Positions 16,178 to 23,013 of a stretch of 35,156 nucleotides of DNA are shown here, in pieces. The position numbers were made by a program, and so were the translations under genes. The notes below the pieces were generated by a model. That model searched no databases. It was not told the DNA's origin and worked only from the letters and a program-made list of their open reading frames with translations. Origin of the DNA: an uncultured Eubacteriales bacterium. GTDB taxonomy: Bacteria; Bacillota; Clostridia; Christensenellales; CAG-917. Every line of letters begins with the position of its first letter. The stretch's first letter is position 1. The stretch covers positions 1 through 35,156 of the forward strand of contig URNP01000014.1 of NCBI GenBank assembly GCA_900549225.1. The letters are read 5' to 3'.

Positions 16178-17440
16178 ATGTTTTTAGATTACGTCAAAAT
16201 TTTCATCAAAGCAGGCAACGGCGGCAACGGAAAAGTGTCGTTCCATCGCGAAAAATTCGTTCCCAACGGCGGTCCTGACGGCGGTGACGGCGGCAACGGA
16301 GGCGACGTCGTGTTCGTTGCGGATAAGGAAATCAATACGCTCATCGATTTCAAATTTCAGAAGTTCTATCGCGCCCAAAACGGCGGCGACGGCGAGGCAA
16401 AGAATTGTACGGGTAAATCCGCTCCTAACCTTGTCATAAAAGTGCCCGTCGGAACGGTTATACGCGACACCGAGAGCGGTAAGGTCATAGCCGACCTCTT
16501 TGACGACGGCGAAACGTTCGTGGCTCTAAAAGGCGGCAGAGGCGGCAAGGGAAACAACCGCTTCGCGCACGCAAGACGCCAAGCGCCGTCTTTCTCGCAA
16601 CTCGGTGAAACCACCGACGAGCATCAGGTTACGCTCGAACTCAAAACCATTGCCGACGTCGGTCTCGTCGGATTTCCGAACGTGGGAAAATCCACGCTCT
16701 TGTCGGTGCTGACGAGCGCAAAACCCAAGATTGCAAACTATCACTTCACGACTATCAATCCCAATCTCGGCGTAGTGCAAATGTATGACGACAGTTTCGT
16801 CATTGCGGATATTCCGGGACTTATCGAGGGCGCAAGCGAGGGCGCAGGTCTCGGACACTATTTCTTGCGACATATCGAGCGCGTGCGCCTTATCGTGCAT
16901 ATCGTCGATATCAGCGGCAGCGAGGGCAGAGACCCCATTGACGACTACGAGAAAATCAATGCCGAACTTGCCACTTACAGCGAAAAACTCGCCGAAATTC
17001 CGCAACTCGTCGTTGCAGGAAAGGCGGATTTGCTCACCGACCGCTCCGAAATCGAGAAATTTGAAAAAGCAATCGGCAAAAAAGTTTACGTCGTATCTTC
17101 GCTCACTCACGAAGGTCTCGACGAACTCCTTGCCGCAATGAAGCAAAAAGTGGAGGAACTTCCTCCGCCTCAACGTATTCAGCGTGACGAAACCTTTGAA
17201 CTCGAGCCGAAGTCCGACCAAAAATTCACCGTATCTCGTCTTCCCGACGGCTCGTTCTTCGTCGACGGCGGTCTCGTTGACTTCCTCATTCAAAACGTCA
17301 CCATCTCCTCTCAAGATTCCTTTGCCTTCTTCCAAAAGGTTCTCAAAGACCGCGGCGTAATTTCCGAACTCAAAAAGAAGGGAATGAAAGAGGGGGATAT
17401 TGTGTGTATTGGCGATCTTGAATTTGAATGGGTCGATTGA
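16178..17440 (+). CDS. obg: GTPase Obg/CgtA
   Basis: Essential ribosome-associated GTPase involved in 50S maturation and stress control. 420 residues. The glycine-rich Obg fold covers residues 1-158, followed by the G domain (GFPNVGKST near 165-173, switch region DIPGLIEGA near 211-219) and the C-terminal OCT domain (about 345-420), which marks the Firmicutes form. AAAGAGG lies close to the ATG. Obg - nadD - yqeK - rsfS is the usual order; here a repeat array and an unknown reverse-strand gene intervene. The stop codon is followed at once by R1 copy 2. Confidence 0.97.
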   Translation: MFLDYVKIFIKAGNGGNGKVSFHREKFVPNGGPDGGDGGNGGDVVFVADKEINTLIDFKFQKFYRAQNGGDGEAKNCTGKSAPNLVIKVPVGTVIRDTESGKVIADLFDDGETFVALKGGRGGKGNNRFAHARRQAPSFSQLGETTDEHQVTLELKTIADVGLVGFPNVGKSTLLSVLTSAKPKIANYHFTTINPNLGVVQMYDDSFVIADIPGLIEGASEGAGLGHYFLRHIERVRLIVHIVDISGSEGRDPIDDYEKINAELATYSEKLAEIPQLVVAGKADLLTDRSEIEKFEKAIGKKVYVVSSLTHEGLDELLAAMKQKVEELPPPQRIQRDETFELEPKSDQKFTVSRLPDGSFFVDGGLVDFLIQNVTISSQDSFAFFQKVLKDRGVISELKKKGMKEGDIVCIGDLEFEWVD

Positions 17441-17445
17441 GCGCA

Positions 17446-17546
17446 CTATTGAGCGAATAACTGTGTCAAAGCCCCTCGACTGTCAACTCATGTACGTTTA
17501 TGTACATTAGGGTTGCCATTCGAGGGACTTTTCCTTGTTCTTCATC
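17446..17546 (+). repeat. Structured repeat R1, copy 2
   Basis: Starts with CTATTGAGCGAATAACTG six bases after the obg stop. Outer stem AAGCCCCTCGA (17469-17479) pairs with TCGAGGGACTT (17520-17530), 10 of 11. Inner stem ATGTAC (17490-17495) pairs with GTACAT (17502-17507). Ends with TTCCTTGTTCTTCATC. Downstream GTTATT (17573-17578) can pair with AATAAC at the 5' end. Confidence 0.9.
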
Positions 17547-17579
17547 TCAATATTGCGCTCAATAAGATACGCGTTATTA

Positions 17580-17672
17580 ATCGCGCCTTTGTCAACGTCC
17601 TTTTGCTCACCCGTCACGTACGATTAAGTACGTTATGCGGATTCGCAGAAGGGCGTTTCCTCGTTATGCATC
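17580..17672 (+). repeat. Structured repeat R1, copy 3 (diverged)
   Basis: Outer stem AACGTCCTTTTG (17594-17605) pairs with CAGAAGGGCGTT (17646-17657) over all 12 positions, two as G-U. Inner stem ACGTAC (17616-17621) pairs with GTACGT (17628-17633). The 5' conserved block is degenerate, but TTGTCA and the 3' TTTCCTCGTTATGCATC remain. Confidence 0.85.
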
Positions 17673-17704
17673 TGTTTGGATGCGCTCAATTAATCGAATA
17701 TGCA

Positions 17705-17802
17705 ATTGAGCGAATAACTGTGTCAGCACCCTTTGCCTGCCAATTCATTTACGCTTAGTAAATTAGGGTTATCATTAAAGGGATGCTTTCGTGTTATCCA
17801 TC
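17705..17802 (+). repeat. Structured repeat R1, copy 4
   Basis: Starts ATTGAGCGAATAACTG. Outer stem AGCACCCTTTG (17725-17735) pairs with AAAGGGATGCT (17777-17787), apart from one internal mismatch or bulge and the last position. Inner stem ATTTAC (17747-17752) pairs with GTAAAT (17758-17763). Just before it, CGCTCAATT / AATTGAGCG (about 17681-17711) forms a third hairpin between units. Copies 2-4 fill most of the 425-base gene-free stretch after obg. Confidence 0.88.
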
Positions 17803-17825
17803 GATTTGGCGCAGTTTTCGTTTAG

Positions 17826-17871
17826 GTGTGGACAAAGTCCACCCACAATTATTAATTATTCATTATTAATT
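17826..17871 (-). repeat. Composite repeat R2, partial copy D (reverse strand)
   Basis: Read on the minus strand: AATTAATAATGAATAATTAATAATTG, then hairpin GTGGAC / GTCCAC, then CTAAACGAAAAC matching the (G)AACGAAAAC block of copies A and C. As in the other copies it sits at the stop codon of the upstream gene, here the minus-strand gene ending at 17866. The plus strand beyond belongs to R1 copy 4. Confidence 0.75.
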
Positions 17872-18663
17872 CCTAATTTCCCTCACGTATTCGTCTTCGC
17901 AGGCGTGTTCGAGTTCGGCGAAAACTTTGGGAGACGATATCGTGCCGTTGCCAAGTGGTGTGAGAGATAACAGCGCAAGCGCAAATAGTATCGTGCCGAT
18001 GACGATATAATAGATTTTGAGGGGAGTGAAAAACGACGTGAATACGAGCACTGCGCCCGAGAAAACGTAGTTCTTGAAATTGCGCCTTGAAAACACTGCT
18101 TCGATAAGTCCGTGCATCGAGAATTTTTGCTTCGGCTTTTTCAGGTCGGGCAGGGCGTTGCGCTTTGCAAGAAATTTGAATACTTGCTTAGCTTTGACAG
18201 TTTCGATTTTTATTTCTTGAAGGTTGGCAACTTGCCACGCCTTTCTTTCAACCGATTTGGTGATGAGATAAACGTGATTTCGGTCGTGAGTTTTTGCAAG
18301 TTTGCATACGCTCGCTATATCGCTTCCACCGAGTGAAGAAAACTTGAAATTTGCGATAATTATGCTGTTTTCAAGCAAAATATAGTTTGAACCATTCTCG
18401 ATTTGCGGATTTTTTAGAGAACTTACGAGCAATTTTATGACATAATCTCCGCCTCGCATACAGAACTCCGATTCAAGTCGGTCATATGTATACGGCTTTT
18501 GATTTTTCTTTGAGAAATAGCGAACGGACAGCACTACGGCAAGTGAAAACGCAACCGAAAAAACGAGCGCGCCCACTGCGTTTTTGAAAAGTAGCACCGA
18601 CCATACGAACGTGGTCAGGGTGATGATTATGCTTGCGCCGACGTAGTCAACTGCTTTTGCCAT
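17866..18663 (-). CDS. Hypothetical membrane protein with a possible nuclease-fold middle domain
   Basis: Not assigned to a named family. 265 residues. Two hydrophobic segments near 11-27 and 29-48 form an N-terminal hairpin, and two more near 198-214 and 217-236 a C-terminal hairpin; the 150 residues between are cytoplasmic-like. That middle part (YILLENSIIIANFKF ... VYLITKS ... A ... IKIETVKAKQVFKFL) has the order of strands and helices seen in Mrr/NERD restriction-endonuclease-like folds, but the usual E/QxK is NFK, so catalysis is doubtful. This is a by-eye resemblance. No Shine-Dalgarno sequence; AACAAT lies six bases before the ATG. It separates obg from nadD and runs opposite to them. 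Confidence 0.75.
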   Translation of the reverse strand: MAKAVDYVGASIIITLTTFVWSVLLFKNAVGALVFSVAFSLAVVLSVRYFSKKNQKPYTYDRLESEFCMRGGDYVIKLLVSSLKNPQIENGSNYILLENSIIIANFKFSSLGGSDIASVCKLAKTHDRNHVYLITKSVERKAWQVANLQEIKIETVKAKQVFKFLAKRNALPDLKKPKQKFSMHGLIEAVFSRRNFKNYVFSGAVLVFTSFFTPLKIYYIVIGTILFALALLSLTPLGNGTISSPKVFAELEHACEDEYVREIRN

Positions 18664-18718
18664 ACCGCAATTGTTGACAAAATTTCGGGGCGTGATACTC
18701 GAAATCTACGTTGCTTTC

Positions 18719-18747
18719 TTGAAATATTTTTCAATGCGTTGTATAAT
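18719..18747 (+). promoter_or_regulatory. Promoter of nadD-yqeK, predicted to give a leaderless mRNA
   Basis: TTGAAA (18719-18724), exactly 17 bases, TATAAT (18742-18747), then six bases and the ATG at 18754. The predicted +1 is the A of the start codon. No Shine-Dalgarno sequence could be present in such a transcript. Confidence 0.75.
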
Positions 18748-18753
18748 AAAAAT

Positions 18754-19869
18754 ATGGGAAAAACATTGGTTTTCGGCGGGGCGTTCGACCCCGTACATAA
18801 AGAGCACGTCGCTATGTGCAAAAGCGCTATGCGTGAACTCAAAATATCCAAACTCGTGCTTGTGCCGACTTCTGCGCCGCCACATAAAAGCGCGGGATTT
18901 TTGAGTTTTTCGGATAGATGCGAACTTTTGAAAACTGCCTTCGAGGGAGTGAACTTTGTCATCGACGATATAGAAAACGTGCGAGGAAAAGACAATTACA
19001 GCGCACTTACGCTTCCGCTTCTCAAAGAAAAGTACGGAGATATCGTGTATCTTGTGGGTGGCGACAGTCTCGAGTATTTCGATACCTGGTATCATCCCGA
19101 AAAAATCGTAGAGGTATGTCCGATTGCCGTTTGCGCAAGAGAAGGCTACGACGACGTGACGAAAAGAACGACCTATCTGCGTGAAAAATTCGGAGGGGAG
19201 TTTATCGTGCTCGATTACGTCGGCAAAGACGTGTCGTCGTCCGAGGTCAGAGCAAAGTTGCTTATGGGGGATTCTCCCGACGAGATCGACCCAAAAGTGC
19301 TTGATCAAATAAGGCAAAAACGCTTGTTTTGCGAATACGAAGATATGGTCAAAAAACTTCGCTCGTATCAGACGGACGAACTGTTCGCACACAGCAAGGC
19401 GGTCGTTCTTACCGCTATGAGATTGAACTCACGGCATAATCTAAAACAAGATTTCACGAAGACGTTTCTTGCGTGTTTTTTGCACGACAACGCAAAAAAG
19501 CGCCCGTCGCTTGACGGATTTAAAGTCCCGATAGAAGCGATCGGAACGCCTGTTTTGCATCAGTTTCTCGGTGCAGAGAAGGCAAGACGCGATTTTGGAA
19601 TCACCGATCCCGACGTGCTTGACGCAATAAGATATCACACCACCGCAAAGGCTGATATGACTATGCTTCAAAGGCTCGTTTATACCGCCGACAGCGTGTC
19701 TTTTGACAGGCTTTACGATCCGATTCCGAAGATTCGCGACATTGCGATGCGCGATTTCGACGAGGGATTCAAAGCAGTGCTCAAGTACACTTACGACAAG
19801 GTTAGTGCAAGCGGAAAGGAGATGAATCCGCTCACGCTCGACGCGGTGAAGTGCTATCTCGGCAAATAA
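18754..19869 (+). CDS. nadD-yqeK: Fused nicotinate-nucleotide adenylyltransferase (NadD) and YqeK HD hydrolase
   Basis: A 371-residue two-domain protein. Residues 1-~195 are NadD, which makes nicotinate adenine dinucleotide in NAD synthesis: GGAFDPVHKEH at 8-18 and SSSEVR at 161-166. Residues ~196-371 are a YqeK-type HD domain: His213 and the HD pair 244-245 (FLHDNAKKR), LHQFLGAEKA and the RYHTTAK block. YqeK members hydrolyse Ap4A symmetrically. The two are usually separate adjacent genes; fusions are known in some lineages. The ATG at 18754 is used because an upstream in-frame TTG lies within the -10 region. Confidence 0.93.
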   Translation: MGKTLVFGGAFDPVHKEHVAMCKSAMRELKISKLVLVPTSAPPHKSAGFLSFSDRCELLKTAFEGVNFVIDDIENVRGKDNYSALTLPLLKEKYGDIVYLVGGDSLEYFDTWYHPEKIVEVCPIAVCAREGYDDVTKRTTYLREKFGGEFIVLDYVGKDVSSSEVRAKLLMGDSPDEIDPKVLDQIRQKRLFCEYEDMVKKLRSYQTDELFAHSKAVVLTAMRLNSRHNLKQDFTKTFLACFLHDNAKKRPSLDGFKVPIEAIGTPVLHQFLGAEKARRDFGITDPDVLDAIRYHTTAKADMTMLQRLVYTADSVSFDRLYDPIPKIRDIAMRDFDEGFKAVLKYTYDKVSASGKEMNPLTLDAVKCYLGK

Positions 19870-20029
19870 AAACGCCCAAAAGGCGATTACCAAGGCAAAA
19901 TTGATTGTTGAAATAGCGCCGCCGATGTGCTAAAATCGTATCGAAGAGACGTTAAGCCGCTTTCGCGGCACTTTGCATACGATAAACGGAACGGTGAGAA
20001 TAAAATAATATTCCACACTGAAACGATAC

Positions 20030-20157
20030 ATGGCGGGGGAAATGATAGTTTTGCACCGAAACGACGTGCAAGGGTGTGAAAATAAACACGCTTTCGGCAC
20101 ACGATAAATAATAATATACCAAAGAGGAACCTCGCATTTTTGCGACAGGAGGATTTT
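20030..20157 (+). other. Part of the 288-base gap between nadD-yqeK and rsfS
   Basis: The gap 19870-20157 has no convincing gene. It contains a short hairpin GCCGC-TTTC-GCGGC near 19957-19970 and a GTGTG / CACAC pair near 20076-20103. A 25-codon ORF from 20030 lacks a ribosome-binding site. A promoter for rsfS may lie here but no well-spaced pair was identified. Confidence 0.35.
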
Positions 20158-20505
20158 ATGGAACCTATTGAAATGAAAGACGTCATCTGCGCCGAACTCG
20201 ACGAGCATAAAGCGGTTGATATAACCGTGCTTGACGTTGCGCATCTCACCGTTATGACGGATTATTTCGTCATCTGCACGGCAAAGAGCAACAAGCAAGT
20301 GAAGGCTCTTGCGGAATTCGTGGAAGAGAAAATGAGCGAGAATGGCGTTGAACCTACGCATACCGACGGTATGGGCGAAGGCAAATGGGCAGTGCTCGAC
20401 TACGGCGGAGTTATCGTGCACATTTTCAACGACGAAACGAGAATGTTCTATTGTCTTGAAAAACTCTGGGCAGACGGCAAAAACGTCACGAAATATAACG
20501 GATAG
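20158..20505 (+). CDS. rsfS: Ribosomal silencing factor RsfS
   Basis: Binds L14 (uL14) on the 50S subunit and blocks subunit joining when nutrients are low. 115 residues from the ATG at 20158, with CAGGAGGA directly upstream; an in-frame ORF extension is rejected. Family features present: DITVLDVAHLTVMTDYFVICTAKSNKQV, then the GMGEGKWAVLDYGGVIVHIF block and a C-terminal YCLEKLWAD. Last gene of the obg-nadD-yqeK-rsfS group, closed by a strong terminator. Confidence 0.97.
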   Translation: MEPIEMKDVICAELDEHKAVDITVLDVAHLTVMTDYFVICTAKSNKQVKALAEFVEEKMSENGVEPTHTDGMGEGKWAVLDYGGVIVHIFNDETRMFYCLEKLWADGKNVTKYNG

Positions 20506-20544
20506 CGCACGTTTTGCACAAAATATCGATACAAAATGCAATCA

Positions 20545-20572
20545 AAAAAGCCTCAAAACGAGGCTTTTTTTT
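20545..20572. terminator. Bidirectional Rho-independent terminator
   Basis: A-run, GCCTC (20550-20554), loop AAAAC, GAGGC (20560-20564), T-run to 20572. A/T runs on both sides let it end rsfS on the plus strand and the YhcN-like gene on the minus strand. Confidence 0.9.
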
Positions 20573-20682
20573 GATGCGTAGTGTTTGTGCGGCTTTTTAT
20601 TGCGTTTTAACGTTGTATGCTTGCGGCTTTAGAGAGTTGTGTTTATGTGACTGCGTCTTTTTGCGGCGTGCTTGCGGCAAAA

Positions 20683-21024
20683 TCAATATGCTCTCGAAAT
20701 GACTTTTTCAAACAAATCCGCTTTTTGCTCGTCGGTCATACCGTCTTTGATTTTTCGATATACGTCGACGTCTAAAGTCACGAAAACGTCGGTGTTAGTT
20801 TGCTTTGACAGGTCGGTTTTCGTAGATTGCAAAAATGCGTCGCGCTCGCTTTTAAGATAGAACGGGGAAGAAATCAATGCGACGACGTATGCGTTGTTGT
20901 ACGAAAAACAACGTGCTCCGACGACTTTGGGGTTTGAAAGGGCGAGGGCGGCTACGCTTTGCTCGCTCACTTCGCTCGTCTGTATATAATCTTGAACGTA
21001 TGGCGTTTGATTTGTGTATTCCAT
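20683..21024 (-). CDS. YhcN/YlaJ-like small protein
   Basis: 113 residues. The segment SVAALALSNPKVVGARCFSYNNAYVVALISS followed by KSERDAFLQSTKTDLSKQTNTDVFVTLDVDVYRKI has the pattern of the YhcN/YlaJ sporulation-protein domain (repeated beta-alpha-beta with a conserved 'Vfv..d.d.y..i' strand), but the lipoprotein signal normally found in that family is absent. Assignment is by eye and tentative. No Shine-Dalgarno sequence; CATAAT on the minus strand (21036-21031) lies six bases before the ATG, a leaderless arrangement, although the -35 is poor. Confidence 0.65.
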   Translation of the reverse strand: MEYTNQTPYVQDYIQTSEVSEQSVAALALSNPKVVGARCFSYNNAYVVALISSPFYLKSERDAFLQSTKTDLSKQTNTDVFVTLDVDVYRKIKDGMTDEQKADLFEKVISRAY

Positions 21025-21076
21025 ACTTAAATTATGGCAGTATCGTGCGTTTTAATACGCCAATTTAATATTGTGC

Positions 21077-21105
21077 TTGACATACGGATTTTAAAGGCAT
21101 ATGAT
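21077..21105 (+). promoter_or_regulatory. Promoter of the FMN-riboswitch operon
   Basis: Consensus TTGACA (21077-21082), 17-base spacer, TATGAT (21100-21105). The predicted start near 21112 coincides with the first base of the riboswitch P1 stem. Confidence 0.85.
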
Positions 21106-21111
21106 AAAGAT

Positions 21112-21220
21112 GCTTCAGGGCGAGGTGAAAATCCTCACCGGCGGTATAGTCCGCGAACACGCACTGCGTGCCGACAAGGTGAAATTCCTTGACCGACGGT
21201 AAAGTCCGGACGGAAGAAGC
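21112..21220 (+). ncRNA. FMN riboswitch (RFN element)
   Basis: P1 is closed by GCTTC (21112-21116) and GAAGC (21216-21220). The hallmark segments are in order: CAGGGCGAGGTGAAAATCC, CACCGGCGGTATAGTCCGCGA, the variable hairpin, AAGGTGAAATTCCTTGACCG, ACGGTAAAGTCCGGACGGAAG. FMN binding would favour the downstream terminator and shut off the RibU-TsaE operon. Confidence 0.97.
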
Positions 21221-21249
21221 GACGTAATTTTGCTTTTCAATTTACGTTT

Positions 21250-21272
21250 GCGCCCTTGAAGGCGCGTTTTTT
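21250..21272 (+). terminator. Riboswitch-controlled intrinsic terminator
   Basis: GCGCC (21250-21254), loop CTTGAA, GGCGC (21261-21265), then GTTTTTT. An upstream ACGTAA (21222-21227) / TTACGT (21242-21247) pair could be part of the antiterminator switch. The gene starts 41 bases on. Confidence 0.85.
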
Positions 21273-21313
21273 ATGCAATTTGCAAATTTCAAAAGGCGTG
21301 CCAAAGGAGAACA

Positions 21314-22447
21314 ATGGGCAAAAATATCGAGGTTTCGGAGAAAAATTCCGAATCGAAAAAGACGAAGGTTGACGTAAAAGGTACGCTCAAACAGTTCAAA
21401 AACGCAAGATTTACCACGGCATATATCGCAAAAGTCGCGATTCTGACGGCGATTTCCTTTATTTTGTATGCGTTTGCAAAATTTCCGTTGCCGTTTATGT
21501 TTCCGGGATTTTTGGAGATTCAGATAAGCGAACTTCCCGCGTTGCTTGCAGGATTTTCGATGGGGCCCGTGAGCGCGTGCATAGTCATCGTGCTGAAATG
21601 CCTTTTCAAACTTGCAATGTCGCATACCGGCAACGTCGGCGAACTTACGGATATACTGCTCGGAATATCTTTCGTTTTGCCTGCGTCCGTGATTTATCAA
21701 CTCCACAAGGACAAAAAACACGCTTTGATAGGGCTTGCGGTGGGAAGCGCGATACTCACGGTGCTCTCGCTTGTCGTGAACAGATTTATTTCCATACCGT
21801 TTTATGCAAAGCTCTACGGCTTCGACGCAGTTGTGGGAATGGTGTCGTCTTTGTACGAAAACGTCACGGTTGACAACTTTTATACCTATTATTTGCTCAT
21901 CGGCGTGTTGCCTTTTAATATATTAAGATGTATAATAGTGAGCGGATTGACGTTTGTGCTTTACAAGCGACTCAGCAAAATCTTGCACTGGGACGGCTCG
22001 AAAATGAAAAAAACGACCGATATTTTCTCAAAACATACCGTCAAAAACGTTGAAGAAACCTACGCGCTCGCAAAACGTATCGCAGATACGTTGCAAGGCG
22101 GAGAGGTTATTCTTCTAAACGGCGATTTGGGTGCGGGCAAAACCACTTTCACCAAAGGTCTTGCAAAGGCGCTCGGAATCGAGGACGAGGTTACGAGCCC
22201 GACTTTCACCATTCTCAACGTTTACGAGGACGGACGGCTCAAACTCAATCATCTCGATATGTACCGCGTGGACAGTGCGGACGAACTTGCCGAACTCGGC
22301 ATCGAGGACTGCTTCGACGACGAGAGCGTAACCGTCATCGAATGGAATAAATTTGAGCGTTTCGACGGCAAAGTCATCGAGATAAACATAACTCCTACGG
22401 GAGAAAACGAGCGCGTGTTTGACGTGACAAAGAGGGAGAATAAATGA
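21314..22447 (+). CDS. Fusion of riboflavin ECF transporter S component RibU with tRNA t6A ATPase TsaE
   Basis: A single 377-residue ORF. Residues ~33-225 are RibU: several hydrophobic segments, with FLEIQISELPALLAGFSMGP typical of the substrate-binding S component that works with the ECF ATPases. Residues ~231-377 are TsaE: Walker A GDLGAGKTTFTKGL, the SPTFTILNVYE block, HLDMYRVDSADEL and VIEWNKF. TsaE is the ATPase of the TsaBDE complex that makes t6A37 in tRNA. An in-frame ATG at 22004 (MKKTTDIF) could start a separate TsaE, but no good ribosome-binding site precedes it. AAAGGAG precedes the first ATG. The stop overlaps the tsaB start (ATGA). A sequencing or assembly error removing a stop cannot be excluded, but both domains are intact and in one frame. 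Confidence 0.9.
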   Translation: MGKNIEVSEKNSESKKTKVDVKGTLKQFKNARFTTAYIAKVAILTAISFILYAFAKFPLPFMFPGFLEIQISELPALLAGFSMGPVSACIVIVLKCLFKLAMSHTGNVGELTDILLGISFVLPASVIYQLHKDKKHALIGLAVGSAILTVLSLVVNRFISIPFYAKLYGFDAVVGMVSSLYENVTVDNFYTYYLLIGVLPFNILRCIIVSGLTFVLYKRLSKILHWDGSKMKKTTDIFSKHTVKNVEETYALAKRIADTLQGGEVILLNGDLGAGKTTFTKGLAKALGIEDEVTSPTFTILNVYEDGRLKLNHLDMYRVDSADELAELGIEDCFDDESVTVIEWNKFERFDGKVIEINITPTGENERVFDVTKRENK

Positions 22448-23013
22448 ATATCCTTGCAATTGACACAACTTCAACGGGGCTTTCTATCGCGCTTATCAAG
22501 GGTGACGAAACCTTTTCGCACACCACGCAGATAGGGAAAAGCGGTCACAGCGCAACGCTTATGCCTCAAATCGACGATATGCTCAAATCGCGCGGCGTTG
22601 ACGTAAAAAATCTCGACGCGGTTGCGGTGAACGTAGGCCCCGGATCTTTTACGGGAATAAGAATCGGAGTATCCGCCATGACTGCGATTGCGTTCGCAAC
22701 GGGCGCAAAGCGTATTGCGGTGACGAGTTTTGAACTTATCGCGCACGGTAGAGGCGACGTTTTGGCGGCAGTCGACGCAGGACACGGAAATCTCTATCTT
22801 GCAAAATGCTCAAGCGGAAAAGTACTTGAAGCGTCCTTCCGCGAGGCAAGCGAGCAAAAGGTTGAAAATGCCGAATACGCACCCCTCAAAAGCGTGGATA
22901 TCGCGCTTGCCGAGGTGGTGAAAGAAAAGGCTCGAAGCGGCGAATTCGTCAACGTGTTCGAGCCGTTCTATATGCGAAAATCCCAAGCCGAGAGGGAAAA
23001 AGATGAAGTTTGA
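22444..23013 (+). CDS. tsaB: tRNA threonylcarbamoyladenosine biosynthesis protein TsaB
   Basis: 189 residues, slightly short for the family. Forms a complex with TsaD and TsaE in t6A synthesis. N-terminal ILAIDTTSTGLSIAL nucleotide-fold strand and the signature VNVGPGSFTGIRIGVS near 58-73 are present. Start overlaps the end of the RibU-TsaE fusion (ATGA) and the 3' end overlaps rimI by 11 bases, so the operon is tightly coupled. tsaD, often next after rimI, is absent from this window. Confidence 0.96.
   Translation: MNILAIDTTSTGLSIALIKGDETFSHTTQIGKSGHSATLMPQIDDMLKSRGVDVKNLDAVAVNVGPGSFTGIRIGVSAMTAIAFATGAKRIAVTSFELIAHGRGDVLAAVDAGHGNLYLAKCSSGKVLEASFREASEQKVENAEYAPLKSVDIALAEVVKEKARSGEFVNVFEPFYMRKSQAEREKDEV

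Noticed and set aside
17446..17802. CRISPR array or integron attC array
   Set aside because: Repeats are not identical, spacers are part of the element, and there is no cas gene or integrase. Only two of five copies have the AAC/GTT end pairing.
20030..20107. Small ORF of 25 codons before rsfS
   Set aside because: No ribosome-binding site and no recognisable composition; probably chance.
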